Positions 34,240 to 40,929 of a DNA stretch of 40,929 bases are shown piece by piece. The first letter of the stretch is position 1; each line of letters starts with the position of its first letter. Origin of the DNA: an uncultured Prevotellaceae bacterium. GTDB taxonomy: Bacteria > Bacteroidota > Bacteroidia > Bacteroidales > Bacteroidaceae. Location: NCBI GenBank assembly GCA_947174945.1, contig CAMWKZ010000022.1, forward strand, positions 1 through 40,929, written 5' to 3'. Made by a program: the position numbers and the translations under genes. The notes under the pieces are model-generated. The model did not search any database. It had not been told where the DNA came from and worked only from the letters and a program-made list of their open reading frames with translations.

Positions 34240-35631
34240 TTAGAAATTGATGGTTTCCACCTTGTTATCAGGTGTGTAGTGTACAAAGAGTACCGCACGG
34301 TTTTGCAGTCCGCCATTGCCGATACGCTCGAAATGCAACGGGGTCTGAATAGCCGTATAGCCTGCCATGCCCGATGCTCCCGTAAAGTGAGTACCATAAA
34401 GATGTAGTCCCTTCAGCATAAAAAAGGCATGGTCGAATCCTGTCACGGCAAAACGCTGATGATAGCTCTGCATATCCTGATGGAAATTCCAACGGTACTT
34501 CTGTCTGATGCGCTCAGCCCGTGGCGACAGTGGATTCATATAATAGGTTGAGGGGATGTAGACGTCAAACTTATAGAAGTTATCCAAATGAGAGCGGGTG
34601 TACATCAGCCACTCCGTGTAGCCGAACATCGTCACCAGAATACCGGGCGTAGTGGTCAGCATTCCGTTCAGTTTGGCAAAGGCCACGTTCAGTTCGGTTG
34701 AGCGACTGGTATTCAGAATCACGATGTTACGCTGATTCATGGCAAATGCCTTCTTGAACATCGCCTCGCTCGACTTCAGATTGGTAATCGAATAGGCAAT
34801 GCCTTCCTGTTCCAGCCTGCGCCTCAGCACCGTGGTAAACCCACCCTTCGTACTGGTTGAGTCGTTGCAGTCAATCAGCACGGGATGGCAGTCCTTGAAT
34901 CGCTGCATAAACCGCTGCACGTATGCCTCGTTCAGCTGGTTGCCGTTCTGATAAGCCTGAAAGAGATTATAGTTATTGTAAATCTCCTGCGAATTTATTG
35001 AGAAAGGTATCAGCACACGAATGTCATGCGCCAAGGCAAAGTCACCCAGTGCCTTCACCTGCTTGGTATAGAGCGGGCCGATTATCAGGTCTCGGTCAGC
35101 CGCATTGGGGTCTTTCAGTATTTTGTTGATGTCGGCATCTTCTGCCACGTTCCATGCACGGACATCGGTTGAGATACCTTGCATCTTCAGACTGTCGCAG
35201 GCCATCAGCACGCCTCGGTAGTATTCCAACATACGCTTGCCGTCACCGTCATTATTGTGCAAGGGCAACATGATACCCAGTCGGATTTCACGCTGACGCA
35301 TATCCTTGCCTGCTGGCTTGTCGGCTGTTCCTTTTGTAGGCATCTGGGGTTGCTGGGGAGCAGCCGACGTAGCCGTCTGCGGCTCCTCACCCGACGGATA
35401 GGGTATTCTGATGTAGTCGCCTTTCTTCAGTTCATAGCCCGGTGTATTCATCTCAGGGTTGGCCTTAACCAGTTCCTCAATGGTAATGCCGTTTTCACGG
35501 GCAATGCCAAAGATGGTTTCCTTGCGCTTCACCTGATGCAGTTCCTTGTATTTCTGTACCTGCGCCAAGACCGTCTCTGCCATCATGGCAAGTACGGTTA
35601 GCAGCAGAAAGTATCTCATTATTCGCTTCAT
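34240..35631 (-). CDS. LysM domain fused to a type I periplasmic-binding-like domain
   Basis: A 463-residue exported protein. A signal peptide (MKRIMRYFLLLTVLAMMAET) comes first. One LysM domain follows (about 31-78, HQVKRKETIFGIARENGITI, then YIRIPYPSG), then a Pro/Thr linker. The rest (about 115-463) is a two-lobe type I periplasmic-binding-like domain (IRLGIMLPLHNNDGDGKRML, DLIIGPLYTKQVKALGDFAL). LysM binds peptidoglycan. The arrangement recalls LpoA-like activators of cell-wall synthases, but ligand and partner are unknown. It is the first gene of an operon with the beta-barrel protein, suggesting an envelope-spanning unit. Confidence 0.87.
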   Translation of the reverse strand: MKRIMRYFLLLTVLAMMAETVLAQVQKYKELHQVKRKETIFGIARENGITIEELVKANPEMNTPGYELKKGDYIRIPYPSGEEPQTATSAAPQQPQMPTKGTADKPAGKDMRQREIRLGIMLPLHNNDGDGKRMLEYYRGVLMACDSLKMQGISTDVRAWNVAEDADINKILKDPNAADRDLIIGPLYTKQVKALGDFALAHDIRVLIPFSINSQEIYNNYNLFQAYQNGNQLNEAYVQRFMQRFKDCHPVLIDCNDSTSTKGGFTTVLRRRLEQEGIAYSITNLKSSEAMFKKAFAMNQRNIVILNTSRSTELNVAFAKLNGMLTTTPGILVTMFGYTEWLMYTRSHLDNFYKFDVYIPSTYYMNPLSPRAERIRQKYRWNFHQDMQSYHQRFAVTGFDHAFFMLKGLHLYGTHFTGASGMAGYTAIQTPLHFERIGNGGLQNRAVLFVHYTPDNKVETINF

Positions 35632-35660
35632 AAATCGACCTGTTTTTTAGTTTTGCGCTA

Positions 35661-35709
35661 CAAAATTACAAAAAAAGTAGCGGAAGTTCTACTTTTTTCG
35701 CTAATTTTG
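35661..35709. promoter_or_regulatory. Divergent, symmetric promoter region
   Basis: A TAATTTTG -7 box reads on the minus strand (35661-35668) and another on the plus strand (35702-35709). Between them is a perfect inverted repeat, AAAAAAGTAG (35671-35680) and CTACTTTTTT (35689-35698). The two genes start on either side. No TTTG -33 box is placed at the normal distance in either direction. Confidence 0.65.
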
Positions 35710-35731
35710 CACAAATATTCGCAGAACAAGA

Positions 35732-36409
35732 ATGAAATTAAGACTATTTTACTGCCTTTTCGCTATGTTGCTTTCCTCCTTGGGTGCCTCTGCCATCGAA
35801 CTGCAAGCCACCTATATAGATAAGGAGGGGATGCAGACAACAACCAGCCAGAGCTTCACGGCTGATGCTCCGTTGCACGTACACTTCACTTACGATGCGT
35901 CGAGCCTGACGGACGGAACTACCACCGAGTGGCATATACGCCACCAAAATTCGGGCACCAATATCACCCGCTATGATACGGAGTTAGACTTTGAGTTTAC
36001 CGAAGCCGGACTTAACATCATATCGCTATGGGTGCGCCAAGGCAACGAGGTAGTCGACTCTGCCAGCATCGGCATCACCATTACCGAGAGTCATCTGGAG
36101 ATGCCGAATGCCTTTTCGCCCAACGGCGACGGCATCAACGACATATATCAAGCCAAGTCGAACTACAAGAGTATCATCGAGTTTCACGCCTACATTTTTA
36201 ACCGCCACGGACAGAAGCTCTACGAGTGGAGTGATTGGACGTCTCCCGACAAGGGCTGGGACGGCACCTACCACGGCTCGCCCGTCAAGGACGGTGTCTA
36301 CTATGTCTATGTCAAGGCCCGCGGTGCCGACGGCATTGAATATAACATTCGGCGCGATGTCAACCTAATACGCCATTTCAACGTAGTGACCACCAACAGC
36401 AATGAGTAA
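35732..36409 (+). CDS. Small exported protein with type IX type-B (gliding-motility) C-terminal domain
   Basis: A 225-residue protein with a signal peptide ([20 protein letters not shown]). An immunoglobulin/PKD-like domain (about 22-123) is followed by the type-[18 protein letters not shown] (about 125-138), [12 protein letters not shown] and [20 protein letters not shown]. This tail directs export by the type IX system and surface attachment. Usual type-B proteins are far longer; here almost nothing but the tail is present. About a dozen extra residues ([10 protein letters not shown]) follow the normal end (NLIRH), because the gene overlaps uvrA by 8 bases. It is divergent from the LysM operon. 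Cargo function unknown. Confidence 0.85.
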   Translation: MKLRLFYCLFAMLLSSLGASAIELQATYIDKEGMQTTTSQSFTADAPLHVHFTYDASSLTDGTTTEWHIRHQNSGTNITRYDTELDFEFTEAGLNIISLWVRQGNEVVDSASIGITITESHLEMPNAFSPNGDGINDIYQAKSNYKSIIEFHAYIFNRHGQKLYEWSDWTSPDKGWDGTYHGSPVKDGVYYVYVKARGADGIEYNIRRDVNLIRHFNVVTTNSNE

Positions 36410-39236
36410 CGACAACAAGATAAATGTATGGGGTGCCCGCGTACACAACCTCAAAAACATTGACGTAGAAATACCCCGCAACTCGCTGACCGTCATCACA
36501 GGACTGAGCGGCAGCGGTAAGTCCAGTCTGGCCTTCGACACGATTTTTGCCGAGGGACAGCGCCGATATATCGAGACTTTCTCGGCCTATGCCCGTAACT
36601 TTCTGGGGGGCATGGAGCGCCCCGATGTTGACAAGATAACGGGCTTGTCGCCCGTCATCAGCATTGAGCAAAAGACAACGAACAAGAACCCACGCTCTAC
36701 CGTAGGCACTACGACGGAAGTCTACGACTATATGCGACTGCTCTTTGCCCGTGCCGGACGTGCATATAGCTATGCCACTGGTGAACCGATGGTCAAGTAC
36801 ACCGAGGAGAAGGTTATCGACATGATTACCCACGACTATGCTGGCCATAAGATTCTTATTTTGGCTCCGTTAGTGCGTGGTCGTAAGGGACATTATCGCG
36901 AGCTGTTTGAGGGACTGCGCCGCAAGGGTTATCTGCACGTCCGCGTTGACGGTCAAGTGCAGGAAATCACACGCGGCATGAAGGTAGACCGCTACAAGAA
37001 CCACGACATTGAGGTGGTCATCGACCGTATGGCGGTCAAGTCTACAACCCCACCCGACGACCGCCTTAGAAAGTCTGTTACTTTGGCCATGAAGCAGGGC
37101 GACGGGCTGGTCATGATTCTTGACAATGAGACAGAAACTGTTAAGCATTTCTCCCGCCGACTGATGTGCCCCACAACGGGCATATCTTATAGTGACCCTG
37201 CGCCTAACACGTTCTCCTTCAATTCGCCTCAAGGAGCCTGCCCACGCTGTAAGGGTCTGGGTTACATCAACGAAATTGACCTTGACAAGGTGATACCCAA
37301 CCGTAAGCACAGTATCTATCAAGGGGCTATCGTGCCGCTGGGGAAATACAAGAACCAGATGATATTTTGGCAGATTGATGCCATTCTACACAAATACGAG
37401 TGCGACCTAAAGACGAAAATAGAGGACATTCCAGACGATGCTCTTAACGAAATTCTGTATGGGTCGCTGGAGAGTGTGCGCATTGACAAGGAGCTGGTTC
37501 ACACGTCGAGCGACTACTTTGTCGACTTCGATGGTGTGGTGAAATACCTGCGTTCGGTCATGGAGAACGACGACAGCTCGAGCGGCCAGAAATGGGCCGA
37601 CCAGTTTCTGGCTGAATGTGAATGTCCTGAGTGCCACGGCCAGCGGCTCAACCGCGAGGCTTTGTCGTATAAGATATGGGATAAAAACATCTCTGAACTG
37701 GCATCAATGGACTTGACTGGGCTGCGCCAATGGCTTGACGAGGCAGAGCAACATCTGGACCACCAGCAACAGCAGATTGCCACCGAGATTCTAAAAGAAA
37801 TACGCACCCGACTAGACTTCCTGTTGGAGGTGGGGCTTGACTATCTGTCCCTGAACCGCCAGTCGGCCTCGCTGTCGGGCGGTGAGAGCCAGCGCATCCG
37901 ACTGGCCACTCAGATAGGCTCGCAACTGGTCAACGTGCTCTATATCCTTGACGAGCCCAGCATCGGACTGCATCAGCGCGACAACGACCGCCTTATCCGC
38001 TCGCTCAAAGAACTGCGCGACTTGGGCAACACGGTCATCGTCGTCGAGCATGACCGCGACATGATGCTGGCTGCTGACTATATCATTGACATTGGCCCTA
38101 AGGCTGGTCGCAAGGGTGGCGAGGTAGTCTTCCAAGGCACCGTTGCCAATATGCTAAAGGCCAACACCATTACGGCGCAGTATTTGAACAACCAACTGCG
38201 CATCCCTCTTCCTACTCGTCGCCCAGGCAACGGCTATAATCTTGTGTTGCACGGCTGTCGCGGCAACAATCTGAAAAACATTGACGTAACGTTCCCGTTG
38301 GGCAAGCTGATTCTCGTCACGGGAGTATCGGGTTCGGGCAAGTCGACGCTTATCAACGAGACGCTCTACCCCATCCTCTCCCGACACTTTTACCGCTCCT
38401 TACAGCAACCCATGCCCTACGACAGCATTAAGGGGCTGGAACATATAGACAAGGTGGTCAACGTTGACCAGACACCCATCGGACGCACCCCACGCTCCAA
38501 CCCTGCCACCTATACTGGCGTATTTAGCGACATACGCTCGCTGTTCGTCAATCTGCCTGAGGCGCAAATCCGAGGCTATAAGCCCGGACGCTTCTCGTTC
38601 AATGTGAAAGGTGGTCGCTGTGAGACGTGCGGCGGTAACGGCTATAAAACCATCGAGATGAACTTCCTGCCCGACATTCAGGTGCCTTGCGAGGAGTGTC
38701 ATGGTAAACGTTACAACCGCGAGACACTGGAGGTGCGATACAAAGGCAAGTCGATTGCCGACGTGCTTGACATGACCATCAACCAAGCCGTTGAGTTCTT
38801 TGAGAATGTCCCCGAGATACTCCGAAAAATCAAGACAATACAGGATGTCGGACTGGGCTACATCAGGCTGGGTCAGTCGTCGACCACCCTCAGCGGTGGC
38901 GAGAGCCAGCGCGTCAAACTGGCTACCGAACTGTCGAAAAAGGATACAGGCAAGACCGTCTACATCTTAGACGAACCAACCACAGGATTACACTTCGAAG
39001 ACATCCGCATCCTGATGGACGTACTGCAACGACTGGTAGACCGAGGCAACACAGTTATCGTCATCGAGCACAATCTGGATGTCATTAAGCTGGCCGACTG
39101 GATTATCGACATGGGCCCCGAGGGTGGTCGCAACGGTGGCACCGTACTATCAACAGGCACACCCGAAGAGGTCGCCCAGTCGAAGTTAGGCTTCACACCT
39201 AAATTCCTAACAGACGAACTAAAGCGTAGTAAATAA
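36402..39236 (+). CDS. uvrA: UvrABC excision-repair protein UvrA
   Basis: A 944-residue UvrA. The first ATPase half has [14 protein letters not shown], signature [20 protein letters not shown] and Walker [15 protein letters not shown]. The second half has [34 protein letters not shown] and [14 protein letters not shown]. The C-terminal zinc module is complete (CETCGGNG ... CEECHG). In the first zinc module the front pair reads CPTTG, so the second cysteine is Thr, followed by the normal ACPRCKG. UvrA scans DNA for bulky damage and loads UvrB. It overlaps the type-B tail gene by 8 bases; only 9 bases separate it from the convergent defence module. Confidence 0.97.
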   Translation: MSNDNKINVWGARVHNLKNIDVEIPRNSLTVITGLSGSGKSSLAFDTIFAEGQRRYIETFSAYARNFLGGMERPDVDKITGLSPVISIEQKTTNKNPRSTVGTTTEVYDYMRLLFARAGRAYSYATGEPMVKYTEEKVIDMITHDYAGHKILILAPLVRGRKGHYRELFEGLRRKGYLHVRVDGQVQEITRGMKVDRYKNHDIEVVIDRMAVKSTTPPDDRLRKSVTLAMKQGDGLVMILDNETETVKHFSRRLMCPTTGISYSDPAPNTFSFNSPQGACPRCKGLGYINEIDLDKVIPNRKHSIYQGAIVPLGKYKNQMIFWQIDAILHKYECDLKTKIEDIPDDALNEILYGSLESVRIDKELVHTSSDYFVDFDGVVKYLRSVMENDDSSSGQKWADQFLAECECPECHGQRLNREALSYKIWDKNISELASMDLTGLRQWLDEAEQHLDHQQQQIATEILKEIRTRLDFLLEVGLDYLSLNRQSASLSGGESQRIRLATQIGSQLVNVLYILDEPSIGLHQRDNDRLIRSLKELRDLGNTVIVVEHDRDMMLAADYIIDIGPKAGRKGGEVVFQGTVANMLKANTITAQYLNNQLRIPLPTRRPGNGYNLVLHGCRGNNLKNIDVTFPLGKLILVTGVSGSGKSTLINETLYPILSRHFYRSLQQPMPYDSIKGLEHIDKVVNVDQTPIGRTPRSNPATYTGVFSDIRSLFVNLPEAQIRGYKPGRFSFNVKGGRCETCGGNGYKTIEMNFLPDIQVPCEECHGKRYNRETLEVRYKGKSIADVLDMTINQAVEFFENVPEILRKIKTIQDVGLGYIRLGQSSTTLSGGESQRVKLATELSKKDTGKTVYILDEPTTGLHFEDIRILMDVLQRLVDRGNTVIVIEHNLDVIKLADWIIDMGPEGGRNGGTVLSTGTPEEVAQSKLGFTPKFLTDELKRSK

Positions 39237-39245
39237 ACAACAACC

Positions 39246-39896
39246 CTATCCTCTATTAGAGAAATATGGTCTAAAAAAATCCAAAAGTGGCCTTAACTCA
39301 TCACTTGACAAATTCCAATATCTTTCATCGTCAAAAAGCCAATAGCCCTTTTTAAATTTCTTATTTTGTATGCCAGACTTCTTATGTAAAGAGATATACG
39401 TGTACATTTCTCCTTTTCGTCCGGGAATATCATATTTCTCGTTATCAGGGTCATTATTACGTACTTCCTCCTCAAAATGTTCATAAGAATCCAATAAACA
39501 TCTGTGCTCTGAATTAACTATTTTCGATAAAAGAAGTTCAAAGTCCCCATCTGTCCTGTTATCTGGCCACAGGAATAACCTGAATTCAATTTGATGTGGT
39601 TCTAGTAGTCTATTTATCTCGCCTTGGCGATTAGCAAATCCACCACCATTCCTATTTTCGTCAGCATCAAAAATGACAAGATTCTGTCCTTCCACATCAC
39701 TATTTGATTTAAACTCATATACAAGGTTCGGCAGATTGGTCCATCCACCCGTGCCAACTATTTCGTAATCCTTTCCATATTGACACTCAGGAAAATGCTT
39801 AGCAACTATATTGACAATAAAATCTTGTTCGTTCGTCGTATCCTTGCCTCTTTTCTGGGAATCATTTACACCACTCTCAATGAATATCTTAATCAT
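39246..39896 (-). CDS. DUF3226/TOPRIM-like protein, partner of the ATPase
   Basis: A 216-residue protein. A probable TOPRIM layout is visible: the acidic residue E7 in MIKIFIESGVND, then D77 and D79 in LVIFDADENRNGGG. This pattern fits DUF3226-type TOPRIM proteins. Later parts (EFRLFLWPDNRTDGDFELLL) match the family's style. Its ATG overlaps the ATPase stop by four bases (ATGA), showing coupling. OLD-type systems join an ABC-like ATPase to a TOPRIM nuclease; here the two are split into two genes, as in PARIS-like arrangements. Sequence is AT-richer than uvrA beside it. Defence function is inferred from the pairing. Confidence 0.78.
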   Translation of the reverse strand: MIKIFIESGVNDSQKRGKDTTNEQDFIVNIVAKHFPECQYGKDYEIVGTGGWTNLPNLVYEFKSNSDVEGQNLVIFDADENRNGGGFANRQGEINRLLEPHQIEFRLFLWPDNRTDGDFELLLSKIVNSEHRCLLDSYEHFEEEVRNNDPDNEKYDIPGRKGEMYTYISLHKKSGIQNKKFKKGYWLFDDERYWNLSSDELRPLLDFFRPYFSNRG

Positions 39897-40929
39897 CTGA
39901 TTTCTCTATCTTTATTCAACAAATAGCTAAATTGCTCATAAGTATGCTTGTATGACTTTAATTCTCCGTCAGGAAACTTCCGCAAGGTATAAGCACGCCA
40001 TTGCGTTTGCATATCTGTATATATATCTTCCTGAAGAACTGCATTTGCAGCTTGAAGCGTATCAATATTATGTGTCGTAGCAAAAACCTGAACATTCAAT
40101 TCCTTTGCAGTCTGGATAATTGCTCGCCAAAGAATAGGCATTGTTTTGAAATGAAATCCATTTTCCATTTCATCAATTAGTAGCACTCCATTCTCACATT
40201 GAAACATTGCTGTAATTATATCAAAGATTTTTCTAATACCATCACCTAAGACTTGAATAGGTACCCTTTGCTTTAAACCTATATCTACCATCAATAGATT
40301 ATTTGCAATAACAGCATCTTGTATAGACGGTTCAATTTCTCTAAGTATAGCAATGAGTTTTTCTTCTTTCTTCTGTTTTAGCACTGTAGAATAAAAATCA
40401 TTCACAAAATTGCTATGACCAATAATAGAAGACAGGTAAACAGAGTTAATATGATTACCTAAATCGTTAGGAACCTCAGTTCGAGCTTGCTTTTCTTCGT
40501 TGCTACTCAATATCAATCTTGACTGATATGTTTCTGTAGATATATCAAATTTCAGTTGCAGGCCATACTCCTTTTCTAAAGCAGTCTGTTTGTCTTTTAT
40601 ATCATTTACATCAATAGCCTCTGCAAACTGTTCCCAATATTTGAACTCAGCACTTCGTGATACATCATCATATATTCCCGAAAGGGTAATAGGGTAACTC
40701 GTATCCAAATCATAGAAATTCAACTGGTACTTCTCATCATTGTCAACTATCAGCTGACGCAAATTGTTAATATTAACATTCGCAATAATATTGTCATTAC
40801 CAAGAAAAAGATATATCGCTTCTAATACTGTTGTTTTTCCGCAATTATTATGACCAAGGAAGATATTGAATCTCCCAAAATCTTCTAAAATACATTCACG
40901 TATACCCCTAAGTCGTTCTATTTTTATAC
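39893..40929 (-). CDS. AAA/ABC-like ATPase of the OLD type (start cut by window edge)
   Basis: The frame is open from the window end to 39893, 344 codons; a TTG at 40762 is internal, not the start. The Walker A GHNNCGKTT lies at about 40833-40855, just inside the edge, so only a few N-terminal residues should be missing. Further on are the signature-like VLGDGIRKI, Walker B GVLLIDEMENGFHF and the H-loop VFATTHNIDTL. These place it among the AAA_15/AAA_21 ATPases common in anti-phage systems. Its stop overlaps the DUF3226/TOPRIM gene. AT-rich, like its partner. Upstream genes of the same module may lie beyond the window. Confidence 0.85.
   Translation of the reverse strand, partial: IKIERLRGIRECILEDFGRFNIFLGHNNCGKTTVLEAIYLFLGNDNIIANVNINNLRQLIVDNDEKYQLNFYDLDTSYPITLSGIYDDVSRSAEFKYWEQFAEAIDVNDIKDKQTALEKEYGLQLKFDISTETYQSRLILSSNEEKQARTEVPNDLGNHINSVYLSSIIGHSNFVNDFYSTVLKQKKEEKLIAILREIEPSIQDAVIANNLLMVDIGLKQRVPIQVLGDGIRKIFDIITAMFQCENGVLLIDEMENGFHFKTMPILWRAIIQTAKELNVQVFATTHNIDTLQAANAVLQEDIYTDMQTQWRAYTLRKFPDGELKSYKHTYEQFSYLLNKDREIR

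Noticed and set aside
40763..40929. TTG at 40762 as the start of the ATPase
   Set aside because: The frame continues upstream and encodes the Walker A motif, so the true start is near or beyond the window edge.

Overview
The window is a piece of a Bacteroidales chromosome, most like Prevotella or a close relative. Evidence: promoters of the Bacteroidetes type (TTTG, about 20 bases, then TAnnTTTG), weak or absent Shine-Dalgarno sequences, a TamL-type lipoprotein in place of TamA, type IX secretion tail domains, a DPP5-like dipeptidyl peptidase, and a tRNA with no encoded CCA. No plasmid, phage or insertion-sequence genes were recognised.

Layout. 1-7600 (minus strand): pseudouridine synthase, tamB and tamL, an envelope-assembly operon. 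7735-9097 (minus): a TetR regulator followed by fabG. 9292-9364: initiator tRNA-fMet. 9421-9574: a 22-bp tandem array. 9654-11526 (minus): ilvC then suhB. 11736-14097 (minus): mtaB then a family 2 glycosyltransferase. 14375-14548: a 57-residue lipoprotein gene. 14741-15907 (minus): rpsF-rpsR-rplI. 16035-18846 (plus): small membrane protein, msrC, tex. 18896-19093: a second 22-bp array. 19152-20414 (minus): secreted leucine-rich repeat protein. 20799-21475 (minus): antitoxin-PIN toxin pair. 21668-25882 (plus): DPP5-like peptidase, MFS transporter, HxlR regulator. 25888-26784 (minus): radical SAM protein. 26922-27043: a third 22-bp array, arranged as an inverted repeat. 27091-30952 (minus, AT-rich): two overlapping DUF262 genes, probably a restriction-type defence system. 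31000-33452 (minus): POT peptide transporter, then an exported endonuclease/phosphatase-fold protein. 33470-35631 (minus): LysM/periplasmic-binding fusion, then an outer-membrane beta-barrel. 35732-39236 (plus): type IX type-B tail protein overlapping uvrA. 39246-40929 (minus, AT-rich): an OLD-like ATPase (cut by the window edge) overlapping a DUF3226/TOPRIM-like protein, a second defence candidate.

How the parts fit. The housekeeping blocks (translation, branched-chain amino acids, DNA repair, envelope assembly) look ordinary. A peptide-use theme recurs: DPP5-like peptidase plus MFS carrier, and a POT transporter. The two AT-rich modules and the toxin-antitoxin pair look like acquired defence genes placed between core genes. 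The least explained signal is the set of three intergenic arrays. They differ in sequence but share an exact 22-bp step, and each lies at the 3' end of flanking genes.
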